Below, piece by piece: positions 45,197-56,180 of a stretch of 64,000 nucleotides of DNA. The stretch is from Phoma sp. XZ068. Lineage: Eukaryota; Ascomycota; Dothideomycetes; Pleosporales; Didymellaceae. Below the pieces are notes generated by a model. That model saw only the letters and a list, made by a program, of their open reading frames with translations. It did no database searches and was not told the origin of the DNA. The DNA is taken from contig RBKR01000001.1 of the NCBI GenBank assembly GCA_004835665.1, positions 3,038,001-3,102,000 of the forward strand, read 5' to 3'. The position numbers and the translations under genes were made by a program. Numbering within the stretch: position 1 is the first letter of the stretch; each line of letters opens with the position of its first letter.

Positions 45197-47322
45197 CTAC
45201 CATGTTTCCTGTCTATATCTTCCGGTTTTCTCCAAAGCTATTAAGTACGACTCAGCATCGTCTCTGCTCTGCTTGCCATGTGCCTGGAAGCCTTCGATCA
45301 GCGCCTCGCGCACCGCTTGCGGCATCTTGCCTGAGGAGCCGCAGATGAAAATGATCCCAGTTTTGTTGGCGATAGCATCATACACAAGAGCGCTTTGTTG
45401 TCGAACGAGGTCCTGAACGTAGACCTTCTGTCGCTGGTCTCGCGAAAATGCGGTGAAGACTTCCAGGGGCACACCCCTGTCCGCAAGATCCTTCCACTCA
45501 CCTTTGAAGTAGTAATCCGACTCGGCGTTCCTGCAGCCAAAGAAGAGCACGTCCCGGGCAGCAACGTCTTGAGGTGGTGTGGCTGTGTTGCGCCATATTA
45601 TCCTCTGCTGTATCAGAGCGCGCATGGGTGCTACACCTGTGCCTGGGCCAATCATAACCACGGGCCTGTCCAACTCCTTCTGTGTGACGCCGAGCCCACC
45701 ACGCGACAATGTGACTGTGATCTTTTGGTTTGGTGTGAAGCTGGCAATGTACCGGGTAGCGACACCTTGTCTGATCCTCTTGATCACTGTCTTATACTTG
45801 ACAATTGCAATGAGGAGTTCCACCCGCGTGTTCTTCTCTTGATCTCCTACAGAAGCAGGAACCTCGGTCATTGCGCTTGCAATGCTGAACTGTCTCCCAC
45901 GCAGGGTGGGAATGATGTTGCACACTCTTTGCCAGGGGATCTTCACACTCTCGAACTCCTGCAGCACTTCCAGAATGCTACGGCGTGGGCGGGTTGTATA
46001 GTCATACAGCTCGTCGATGTACTCAGGGTCTGTGAACTCCAGGAGTCGCTCTTTGTGAAACTCATCATTGGTGTAGTGAGCGAGTTGGGCGAAGAATGAA
46101 CGTCTTGGAATGGACAGGATGTCGAGGTGGTTCGTCAGGAGTTGTCTGAGCGTTGTTGTTGTGGAGGGAGAAAACGTGGATACCGGAAGACGAGCTGTTG
46201 GAGATACAGACGGAGAAGATGATGCAAAGTATATTTTCCTATCGGCGATAGGTGTCCAGTCCATAATGTCAAGGAAATGGTCGACATCAGAAGGGAAGTT
46301 TTTGGGGAATATTGTCAGAACATCTCCTGGCACGTATGGGTGCGAGCCTTCGACGTCTAGCTTCAGGTGTCGCACATCTTGCCAATGTGTTGTGGGCGTT
46401 AGCCTCTCATTCGATGTGACGCTGGCTGTGAGACCACCAGGAATGTCAAGCATGTCTTGAGACGGGACATCAGCTGCATCGCCATTGGTGTGTGCTATTG
46501 CATTGTCGGCTGCTGCTGCATCACTTTCATCTGCGAAGTCAAGGAGCCATTTTGGGTCTAGTAGGACGTTGTCCGGTATCGGCTCTGTCCCCTCAGGCAG
46601 AGGATACTCTTGGAGAAGTTTGTCGCGCAGTATCGTTGTCCATGGTAGGAATGAGCCGTCAATACTAGAGGACAGATTAGTACGGTCTTCATCGGCCTCG
46701 AGAGGCGTAAGAGAGAATAGCGAGCTGAGTTCCACAGTGGCTAGAGGAGGGGAAAGTTGAGAGACAGCGCTTTTCAGTCAGGATATGAGACATGACATAC
46801 CCTTCGGGATGCTGTTCGTCAGACTCCCCTCGGTCACAGATTGGGTGTGCCCCGAGCTGGATGAGGCGATTGTAGAGCTTACGGTGCGCCCAGTTGTACC
46901 TCGAGTAGAAGTCAGCATGTAGTTATCAGTATAATCTCGACAGCTCACTTTGGATACGACGTGTCACCTAGTCCAAAGGATGCAAATCTCATTCGCTGCA
47001 GACATCCAGGTCGAAGGCGAGCACTACGCAGTGCCTTCCAAAACGCCTGGCTGTTCGGTGGCAGATCACCTTGGCCAGTGGTGGATATCGAGATTAGAAC
47101 CACATCGTGCTGCAGCAATTGCTTCTGCAAGAAAATCAACCATTGCCGTGCTAGCTCTTATTACGCCCAACATACTAGGCTGACTGCGTTCAGTTCTGCG
47201 ACTTCCGTGTCGAAGCGCAGGCGCTCGGCGAGCCTGCCCATCTCTTGAGCGACATCCTGGGCATTTCCCGTTTCGGAGCCATAGAGAACAAGGGCTCGAC
47301 GGAGGTTTTGCGTATCCCCCAT
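45197..47322 (-). CDS. TAH18: NADPH-dependent diflavin oxidoreductase 1 (TAH18/NDOR1)
   Basis: Feeds electrons from NADPH through FAD and FMN to the Fe-S protein Dre2 in cytosolic iron-sulphur cluster assembly. Exons are complement(join(45197..46664, 46801..46899, 46949..47124, 47176..47322)), 629 aa. The flavodoxin domain has LVLYGSETGNAQDVAQE, STTGQGDLP and FASFGLGDTSYPK. The third intron (136 nt) runs from DEQHPEG to IDGSFLPW; its acceptor at 46665 was chosen because the family continues this way. The FAD site is GRQFSIASAM, the NADPH site MIGPGTGVAPMRALIQQR and FFGCRNAESDYYFKGEW, and the protein ends with the typical aromatic residue (RQETW). All three cofactor modules are intact. Divergent from the two-RRM gene. 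Confidence 0.94.
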
Positions 47323-48117
47323 GGTCGGTGCTGGGTGACGCCAAACTCAGAATGCAAGCTGCGGTGAGACTAGGCTGGAAAAGTTTGGAGAAATTGGAGT
47401 CTGTGTGGCGCTTCCCCGGGGTGAAAGAGCGGTGCGCTAGCGGAAGCTTGGGGCCCTGTCCTAGACTACACGTCAAACGGCAGGCGGGTCGCCCTGGAGC
47501 TGAGAGCGGTGAGGCGACAGCATGGCAGCAATTAATGACTGGACGCTTGGTGCGTGCTATCTGGCTGCTCCACCTGTGTGTGTGTGCACAGCAATGCAGG
47601 CACGCGACGTTCGCTGGAATGCGAGGCCCAATTCACGCCACCAGAGCGCACAACTGGCGCACTGGACGTCGTTGACGCAATGGGGCAGACGTTCGCGAAG
47701 CTTCGAAGCGTTCCGGCCGCACCTGCCTCGAGCGGAGCCCTTGCACACACTGACCGCAGGGCGGCTGCCTCTGTGGGCAAGCCACAGCAAGCGCTCGCCA
47801 GCTACGCCCGCTTGGGCCTAGCGCGGCTAGTGCGCCGTCGAGTCGCTTGATTTATTTTGATGTGACGGCCGCCCCCTTCTCTCCATCAAGCCAAACACTG
47901 AGATACTCAACGCACCCCATCAACCCACCTCTCACCAACCTCTCGGGCTCGTAGCTTCCCACCCCCACCCCCCTCGTCAATAGTTCCACCCTCCAGGCGG
48001 TTCATCCCCAACTACTGTTCACGGTTACCTTCATCGGTCTACTAGGACTCCAAGTTTACCCTCCACACCCACACGCTTCGATCCAGTTCGTGTCCGTCAA
48101 CCTCAAACTTCAGCAAC
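47323..48117. other. Divergent intergenic region
   Basis: 795 bp between TAH18 (minus) and the two-RRM gene (plus). A CT-rich pyrimidine stretch at about 47,870-48,060 is typical of the leader of a highly expressed fungal gene. Chance ORFs only. Confidence 0.5.
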
Positions 48118-49405
48118 ATGTCCGCCCCAGTCGAACAGGTCACCGCCCAGATGGCCAACACCACCCTCGACAACGCCGCTCCCGCCGCCGCGGAGAGCAC
48201 CGGCGCCCAGCAGCCCACCGCAGCCGAGGACGAGGCTGTGCGTGCCAGCGCCGCCGAGGGAAGGCGACTTTACATTGGAAACCTCGCGTACGCGACCACC
48301 GAGGGGGAGTTGAAGGACTTCTTCAAGGACTACCTCGTGTGAGTGACGTCTGAGTGCGCGCATGACGCAGAGTGGGCCCGGAGCTAACACGTTGCACAGC
48401 GAGTCCACCACCATCCCCACCAACCCCCGCACCTCGCGCCCCGTTGGCTACGCCTTTGTTGCCCTGTCGACGCCCTCCGAGGCCGAGCGCGCCATTGCCG
48501 AGCTCAACGGCAAGGCCATTCTGGACCGCAAGGTCTCGATCCAGCTTGCCCGCACCCCCGAGGCTCACGCCGAGGGCACCGGCAGCGGTGCTGAGGGCGC
48601 CAGCGGCACTGAGCAGCGCCGCCGTGCCTCGACCCGCGGCCGTGGTCGCGGACGTGGCCGTGGTGGCCGCGCTGGACGTGGTGGACGCGCTGTAAGCTCC
48701 CCTAAGTCACAGCTGTGACATCTGATGCTAACAATCACAGAACGCCGACGGCACCGAGGCCGAGCAGGTTGAGCTCACCGACGCTGCTCCCGCTGAGAGC
48801 ACACCCACAAATGTACCCGGCCAAGTTGCTCCCCTCACAGAAACCACGAACGAAGCGCTTACCAACAAGGACTCTGCCGCCAAGCAGCCCACTGCTCCCC
48901 GCGAGCGCAAGCAGCGCGGTCCCCCCGAGGATGGTGTCCCCTCCAAGACCAAGGTCATGGTCGCCAACCTGCCCTACGACCTCAAGGAGGACCGAGTAAG
49001 TTTCGCCAAACTTGAATCCTCGAACACCCTACTAATAAGATCTAGCTCCTCGAAATCTTCAAGGACTACTCCCCTACCCAGGCCAAGATCGCCCTCCGCC
49101 CCATCCCCCGCTTCATGGTCAAGAAGCTCCAGGCTCGCGGTGAGCCTCGCAAGGGCCGTGGCTTCGGTTTCGTCACCCTTGGCTCTGAGGAGCTCCAGCA
49201 GAAGGCTTGCAACGAGATGAACGGCAAGGAGATCGAGGGCCGCGAGATCGCCGTTAAGGTCGCGATTGACTCCCCCGGCAAGGAGGACGATGCCCCCGAC
49301 GCCACCACTGAGGGCGCCGATGCCACCACCGAGGCTGCCCCTGCCACCACCGAGTCCGCCGAGAAGCCCGCCGAGACCCCTGCGGCTACCACAACTGCCG
49401 CTTAG
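48118..49405 (+). CDS. RNA-binding protein with two RRMs and an RG-rich linker
   Basis: Predicted RNA-binding protein of 375 aa. Exons are join(48118..48338, 48400..48691, 48741..48995, 49046..49405). The first RRM spans the first intron: RNP2 is RRLYIGNLAY, and RNP1 is RPVGYAFVAL. A Gly/Arg repeat (RGRGRGRGRGGRAGRGGRA) follows. The second RRM has KVMVANLPYDL and GRGFGFVTL. The C-terminus is an Ala/Thr/Glu/Pro-rich tail with near-repeats of ATTE. Strong C-ending codon use suggests high expression. The specific RNA target is not predictable. The second intron falls exactly at the end of the RG tract. Confidence 0.9.
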
Positions 49406-50216
49406 GTGCCTCCAGTTGCTCACGGCCACGTCGAACACCGTCAGCAGCGCTCGATGGACTCCTTCACGACCCCCGATACACGAGTCATGACTTAAATGAC
49501 ACGGCTCAGCGTTTGCTTCGCTGCGATTTGTTTACCGAGTTCCCTGGTCTATCGATACCTATCATCTTCGCTAGATATTCAGGCCATCAGTTTTACTTCG
49601 TTCGAGATAATCGGTCCGGAAAAGTGATTTCGGAGTCTGCCAGGCGCGGCATCATGGTGGAAAACATGGAAAAGCTTGTCTTAACTGCATCAAGCTCTGA
49701 GCATTATGAACTATATGAACATTGATCTACATGCCATATTGGCTCATGAACGAACCACAAACGTCCTTTTGCTCTGCTGTGTCATGGCTGATGATATTAA
49801 TGTTGATGTTTTACTCCTGCAAAGTGGAGTTCACAGTATGTTGGCATTCCTCCAGTCTGACACTACGCTAATGTGAACACCCGAGCCTCGGGACGATCTA
49901 TTCCTCCCCCTCGATGAAGGTCTTGTTGGCCACTAATAAAGACTACCACCAGGAGACATTCCATGGTTCTGAGCTATTATTGCTTCTGTCTGCGACATAA
50001 CATCAGGCAGCACCATTCCAACCGTCGAGCGCACCGCAACAGGGCAACTGCAGATATAGAACTTAGCAATGCCAGAAGTAAATGTAAAGCTGAGAATGCG
50101 ACTCGACGACTAATCAACCCATAGAGAGCTAGATGCAAGCGCCAAGGAAATGTACTCAGCCGCACTTCGCAGCCACTACTTTAAAGTCACGACACGACAG
50201 CTGACTCCTATCAAAC
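49406..50216. other. Intergenic region
   Basis: 811 bp between the two-RRM gene and the HET-domain gene. The composition becomes more AT-rich than in the preceding genes. A 70-codon open frame at 49513-49725 has no recognisable feature. Confidence 0.5.
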
Positions 50217-52605
50217 ATGCCGTGCAGCACATGCCAGTCGCCAAGGGCGCAGATAGCTTTAGAAGGAACCCTTGATTTTACACACGTTTTCAGTGGTGAG
50301 GGAAACGACCTCGACGAACCCCTGCCACTCCTAGCTTTGCAAGATGCGGCCCATTCCGGTTGTAAGAGATGTGCAATCATCTTCGAAGCCACCATGAAGT
50401 GGGGAGCACACTTGAGTAAAGTTCTGCCTCACGTAAAGGAGCCAGAGCTCTTCGTTGTAGGAATAGACAACGCCTGGTTTAAGAATTACAGCGACACACC
50501 ACGATTCCTCATGAGAAAGTCTAAAGATATGGATGTTCGTGTCAGCCGCAGAACAGACTGGAAGCATAACTCAAAATGGTGGTACGATGCGCGACCTTCA
50601 GCGGGCACGAAACCGGTGTTATTGCGTATCTATACCGAGTCAGGTATTGCTTGTGCGAGTATCCTAGGCTGTTATGTCTGCTGAATGAACACTAGACCTA
50701 CTCTCCCGCACACTGCATCTCCCACTAAGCGCAACTGCATCGGAGCTTGCGTCCGCACAGAACTGCGCTCCGCGGGTGAAAAGCTGGTTGAGTCAATGCG
50801 CAGAAGAACACACGGATACTTGTCTTAGACCTCCAGACACCCGTCCTAGTCGTCTTGTTGATGTCGGTAACGCTCTTGAACATCCTCGGCTGCACGACAC
50901 GCAGGAAACCGACAGTGGAAGATATTGCGCACTCAGTTACTGCTGGGGTACCACCGGCCATTTCACTACGACCCTTGAGAATTACGAAAGCCGTAAGCAG
51001 GGATTCCCGCTCGATGATCTTCCTCCAACTATTCGCGACGCTGTACTACTTGCACGTGAAATAGGGATAAAGTACCTGTGGGTTGATAGTCTATGTATCA
51101 TACAAAATTCGAAATCGGACTGGGAGCGAGAAGCAAACCGCATGTGTTTGGTATACGAGCAGGCTGCTGTCACCTTTGCGGCTGTTGACTCGGAAGCCAA
51201 TGACACGGGCTTGTTCTTTTCCAACCCCGTTCGTCGACTGCTCAAGCTGGGCGAACCAAATGAACCGATATATGCACGGCGAGACTTACACAAGAGACAA
51301 GTTCGTCACCTCGATCAGAAACGAAAGACTATACAGTATGTTGAAGGTGCTTGGAAGCCTGAGGTATTGCTTACGCGAGGTTGGTGTCTACAAGAACTTG
51401 CGCTTTCCTCACGGATCTTATGGTATGCTCAAAAAACGTGCAGATTGTGTCACGAGCTGTGTTGACGTCTTGATAGGTTCCGATCTGCGGAATTGTACTG
51501 GTCGTGCGTACAATCCTGGGCATGTGAGTGCGAGCCAACACTGGGAGACCATGTTCGAAATACCAAGCTATCTCAGCACAAAAGCTTCGAACCCATCGTC
51601 AGAGGTATACGGCACCACGAGCGTGTGAAAATGAACCAGTCAGACTGGCTAAAGCTATGGGTTAAATTCGTCGAAGCATACACCGAACGCCATCTCAGCA
51701 TCATTGAAGACCGACTCCCTGCCATGGCGGGCATCGCTGCAGCGGTCCACAGACACCTCAACGCCACATACATGTTCGGCCTATGGGCAACCGACGACCT
51801 CCTCACCCAGCTCCTCTGGTTTTACAATCCAATTTACATCCCCAGCAGCCGCGTCCACGAAAGACAGGGCAAACTCAAAAGCGACTACGCCCCAAGCTGG
51901 TCCTGGACAAGCTGCTACACCCCCATCCGAATGCAAAACAGCGACGACCACGACGATGCCTACGAAATCAAACCAAAACCCAAACAACCCCTCTGGTCCC
52001 TCCGATCCTTCACCACCACCCCCCGCACATCCAACCCCTACGGCCCCGGCACCGGAACACTGGAACTCCACTCCCTCCTCGTTCCCGTCCGCATCCACGC
52101 CGAACTCTGGACCGGCGAGCTAAAGAACAATCCCGAGCTGTCTTTCCTCAGCATCCTATACGCCGGCCCCACAACTTCTGAAACCCCACTGCTATTAATC
52201 CGTCCTTTCACCACAGGCGTGCCGACGTCAGTGAATAAAAATTACAGGGATAAGTGGAAGCCTGACTATCGCGTTGAGTACGAACATGATGCTGCTTGGT
52301 ACGCAGACCGGGAGGTCTTTTTTCTGTTTGCGAATTTGGCGTTTGTCGAGAATGATGAGCATCGTTTTGATGGGTTGCTTCTTGAACGGCTGCGGGGATC
52401 TACGACGGGGAGGGAGAGGTATAGGCGGTTGGGGTATGCATCGGGGATATTCCTGGATCCGGAGGTCGTGGGGGAAGGTGTGGAGGCAGCGCTGGATGTT
52501 TTTCCGGATAAGAAGGAGAGGGTGTATAATGAGGCTGTGTTTCAGCGCGGGACGTGGGCGTATTGGCGGACCTTGGGGAAGTGGGGGAGTGTTACACTCG
52601 TGTAG
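50217..52605 (+). CDS. Heterokaryon incompatibility (HET) domain protein, 760 aa
   Basis: HET-domain proteins mediate non-self recognition and programmed cell death on hyphal fusion; this one has no known partner. Exons are join(50217..50643, 50696..51422, 51477..52605). Introns of 52 and 54 nt were placed because they join TES to DLLSRTLHL and ILW to FRSAELYWSC. HET motifs are present in order: YCALSYCWG (~222), YLWVDSLCIIQ (~270), and RGWCLQELALSSRILW (~371), followed by the usual AELYWSC...CEC. The N-terminus has Cys pairs (CSTCQ, CKRC) as in many HET proteins. The C-terminal half holds LPAMAGIA, GLW and YAPSWSW motifs also usual for the family. It appears intact. No ankyrin, WD or NACHT module is attached. 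Confidence 0.93.
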
Positions 52606-52639
52606 GTGCGATTGACTAAGTATGTGTTAGTGGATGGTC

Positions 52640-53320
52640 CGGCTCGTCGATTATCTAGGTGATCAACCACAAGCTACCACGCAGCCAGCGTGGAATCTTC
52701 TTATGAGGACTCTGATACAGAAGGCGGAGCGGAGGCTGAAAGCGAAACCAACAGTGGCGGCGACCATCAAGCCCTCTCCTCAATTTACTTCCAAACCATC
52801 CAAATACCTGCTTTGTGGTGTCAATTTCCGTGGTCTGAGCGAGCTTACAAGGCACTGCCAAATCATCCATGTCAAGTCTAAGTCCTTTGACTAGCCATTC
52901 AATTGTCCTTGAGTGTCACCACCAAGGAACATATGCCATGATTGAAGTTGTTCATCTACATGGAGCAATCGCGTGGAGGCGAGTCATGGCAAGTTCTGCG
53001 CCACTAGCGGGTCGTTTTCGAATATGAGGCGAGGTGTCCCTATGAATCGCGATCGATCAGTAGTAAGACTTCTTCAGAAATATACGTATTCAAGGGAGCC
53101 TCTGTCTCAACCCTTTGTACGACCACCATTGGACAACCACCGGACATGTTCGGCTGAATTGGAGGCTTGTAATCTTTTGAAAGGCGATATGCCACACATA
53201 CGAAGCTATGTATGTGGCTTTTATGGTATACCAGAAACTGACGTGGATGGTCTCAGTCTCAAACCTAGGGCCTCGCCGTTGGTCTGCATTCGCGCACGAG
53301 TTCAGGATGCAGCAGAGTAG
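52640..53320 (+). pseudogene. Decayed C2H2 zinc-finger-like gene relic
   Basis: Downstream of the HET gene, pieces of coding-like sequence lie in shifted frames. An acidic Ser/Glu stretch (SSYEDSDTEGGAEAESETN) in one frame is followed in another by YLLCGVNFRGLSELTRHCQ and then IIH, which has the Phe, Leu, His and His spacing of a C2H2 finger but lacks the first Cys. A stop soon follows. A further open stretch at 52973-53320 could be its continuation. I read this as a broken zinc-finger gene. It could also be chance similarity. Confidence 0.33.
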
Positions 53321-54167
53321 CTAAATGTCACGTCACGAGAGATTTCTTTTGCCATCATAAACTGAAGAGGAATCTAGTAACGGCAGGCTTGGCTTTACGC
53401 AATGTATAGCTAAAGGAGGACAGGCTGTCGGTGAACCGAGAGTGAATTTCACACCCATCGTCCGTGGTCTTCCCGCACCTTCGCGACATCGATTAACATG
53501 TGATAGGCTTGTTGATTAGCATCCGCTCAGGTGTTTTTTCAATCAGTAGGTGCTGCAGTTGCCACTGTTGCCACGTTGTATTCAGGCACATGTCAAACCC
53601 TTACAGTACTTAGGTGGTTCGACGGAATCGCACGACTCTGAGATCGCATACCCCTAATCAGTTCTTATAATGTGACGTTTGGTTTGTTTGTCATAATAGC
53701 TTAAATATAGATTACTGGAGGCGTCAGGGCAATCTTGACTTTGCTTTTGAAGCCAAGAACTGTATTTACGTATGATCATACTAATGCTGTAGAACACGAT
53801 CTTATATCCAGGTTGTCAGCGGCATTCGCCTTAAAAAATTAACTTGTATCTATTGGGTGTTGACATGTTGACCTGAATTATATTTTAAAGTTTGTTTTCC
53901 GTTCATGGTAACTGATTCACGAGCCAATTAGCTCGTGAACAGCACCTGTGCAGATCGGCGACACCCAAAAGAAGAGTAAACAATCTGGCATGGTAAAGAC
54001 AAGCCTTGGTTTTATGTTCTACAATGGTAAGGACTGTGGCCGAGAGCACATCGACTTCGCAAGCAAACTCGGCAACAGCCTCTAGTCACGCTTCCCCAAT
54101 CCTCAGCACAAAACAGTAACCAATGAATTTCAAGGCCCCTAAAGATTCCTCCTGGCTGTTTACAGCT
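53321..54167. other. AT-rich intergenic region
   Basis: 847 bp, AT-rich, no ORF or element recognised. An imperfect inverted motif (CACGAGCCAATTAGCTCGTG) lies at about 53919-53938 and could form a short hairpin. Confidence 0.5.
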
Positions 54168-54564
54168 CTAATAGCAATTGCCATATTTGCCAATGTCGAA
54201 TCGTCGGCATTGCATGGTCCCACAGCACTCTGACTTCGCTGTCTCGCATTGCTCTTAACAGTTCATGGCGTTAGTTTAAACGTGAGTTGTGATTAAAGTA
54301 CCGTTGGCACGTGTGGTATTGCACTGCCTTCAGGCGGTTGACAGAGATTGTACTTGACTTACCGTTTATTTTCTTGCAGACAACCGCCGTAGCGCTGGGA
54401 TTAAGCCCGGTAGAGCTGACCGTTGTCGAACTGGTACACTGGGGGTATTTTGGATTAATGCGACAAAGGAGTGGATTGAGAGGATCGAGCAGGACCCCCG
54501 CATTGATTTGCGCGACAGCAAACCCAATCGCTGGGAAGAGGAGGAAGACCGAGAGTCTCATCAT
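54168..54564 (-). CDS. Small secreted cysteine-rich protein (knottin-like), 95 aa
   Basis: A two-exon gene, complement(join(54168..54253, 54363..54564)). The 109-nt intron has a GTAAGT donor, an ACTAAC branch site about 18 nt before its AAG acceptor. The N-terminus is a clear signal peptide (MMRLSVFLLFPAIGFAVAQ). The mature part of about 76 residues has eight Cys. The last six have spacing C-x6-C-x6-CC-x4-C-x10-C, which fits an inhibitor cystine-knot (knottin) pattern. A TATAAAAG element lies at 54687-54694, about 123 bp upstream. The product could be an effector, antimicrobial or other apoplastic protein; nothing in the sequence tells which. It lies in an AT-rich gene-poor stretch next to the HET gene, as effector-like genes often do. 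Confidence 0.7.
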
Positions 54565-54686
54565 TGTGGATTGGCTTCGTTTGCTGTGTGTTGTAGCAAA
54601 GAGTTGTAGTAGAGAGAGTTTGAGCCTGTAAGGATGTTGAATAGCCGAGAGAGTCGTATGATGAGTACTACAGTCAGAGGAGGCAT

Positions 54687-54694
54687 CTTTTATA
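54687..54694 (-). promoter_or_regulatory. TATA box of the small secreted protein gene
   Basis: TATAAAAG on the minus strand, about 123 bp upstream of the ATG at 54564. Confidence 0.55.
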
Positions 54695-55488
54695 TTAGTC
54701 CCAAATACCATGTCTAAGAATGCCCTTTATTATTTTTTAGCCGTGACTTATGCACAGATCCATATCGGATATCCTCAGTGTTAGCGATGGTAGCTAGTCT
54801 TCAAGGGCAGCGTATTAGTATAAACAAGTTTGCGTAACGCGCCAGCAGCCCCTCCCGGAGCTCGCTCTCTTTTCAGTCCAATCCTCACCATGACGGTTCA
54901 CTGATGATCACGGGGCTTTTGTGGCGTCGTGGTGGATTACATGGTGTAACAACGTGGTTTAAGCCACATGGGATCTTGTTGTTGCAGGTGTTTCTTGGTG
55001 AGCATGATCGGAAAACTTTTGGGCATACTATTATAACGACAGAACACTGGATAGAATACAGACAGTCAAGAAGGCCCTGCCCGCATCTTCTTAACCTACA
55101 TCTCTATTAGTCAATATAATAGTAGTAGGTAAGTATACTTGTCTATGTATAAATACTAAGGCAAAGTGGAGTAGGGAAGTAAGGGAGAGATTTAGAAATA
55201 TACACAATGCGTAACTAATATCCAGAAAGGAGCGAATAAAACAGGGTACTAGGTTTAAAACAGTTGGAATAAATAACACCAAGATAACTTAAAGCACTTC
55301 ATAGTTAATTTCGAATGCAGTGATTATATAACAAACACAACCCAACCATGGTTTATCGAATTCTTGTGTTAAGAAAATGTTGGCTTGCAGGCCTCAACGT
55401 CAAGACCCTCACGCATCTAAGTCGATATTCTACAAATTGTTAGGAGCACTAGATCACTATCATAGCGCCAAACTACATCCTAAAGCCC
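54695..55488. other. AT-rich intergenic region
   Basis: About 800 bp, strongly AT-rich from 55,090 to 55,340 with many TA steps, as seen in RIP-altered fungal sequence. No recognisable gene or transposon remnant. Confidence 0.5.
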
Positions 55489-55746
55489 ATGAGAGAACCC
55501 TATTCAGAGGAACTAGACAACAGGGTGCAAACTTTCTTGGAGCGCACGTTTAACCCAGGGCTTGACCATAACATTCAAGCATCATATCAGACTAAACCCG
55601 AAAACCCATATCCCGTGCGCAAGTTTCGAAGCTCCAGCGGACTTGTAATAGTTCGCAATGGTAAACTAGGGTGGCGGTGGAAAAACTGCGTGCAGTACAC
55701 ATATACACTACTGGGCTGGGATATAAGACGTCATACAGTAGAGTAA
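55489..55746 (+). CDS. Orphan ORF, 85 aa, doubtful
   Basis: An 85-codon ORF with an ATG start in an otherwise AT-rich stretch. The protein is basic and aromatic-rich (RKFRSSSGLVIVRNGKLGWRW) with no signal peptide and no domain I recognise. It may be a fragment of an older gene, a short lineage-specific gene, or chance. Confidence 0.25.
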   Translation: MREPYSEELDNRVQTFLERTFNPGLDHNIQASYQTKPENPYPVRKFRSSSGLVIVRNGKLGWRWKNCVQYTYTLLGWDIRRHTVE

Positions 55747-56180
55747 TATGAAATCATCGTTTTCCATGTCCAAGACCTACGCGCGTGGTTTGAGGACTCA
55801 GCGTACATTGATGCATGGTAGAGCAGGAATTGCAATGACTTGGTAAATGCGGGTAGTAGTTGTTACTATTAATGTGTGCTATAGGTGGGATGAGTATGAA
55901 TAGAGTCCGACATATCTTCGCAGAATTCGGCACAGTAAGACAGTAGACCACATGTATCCTCGAGCTGCAATATAAACTCGATTGATTACGGAACGGGACG
56001 CTGTGGCAGATGACGTCCTGCAGTGGAGAAGGGGGTACTGACTGCTAGAGCTTTTTTCGACGATTAACACAGATAACAATAACAAGTCCTTGGTGTTGTG
56101 CAAGTCACTTCACCATTTATTTTTTACGGCTCAACACCACCCAGATAAGTCCATTTCCTGTTCAATAAGCGTCACCGCCA
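55747..56180. other. Intergenic region
   Basis: 434 bp holding the 3' end of the AhpD-like gene's transcript (minus). Nothing else recognised. Confidence 0.5.

Noticed and set aside
46665..46735. In-frame start of the diflavin reductase at 46735 (MELSSLF...)
   Set aside because: That codon is GTG, the segment lies inside intron 3, and the family sequence continues directly from DEQHPEG to IDGSFLPW.
53600..53660. GGTTCGA reminiscent of a tRNA B box
   Set aside because: No A box or acceptor stem pairing around it.
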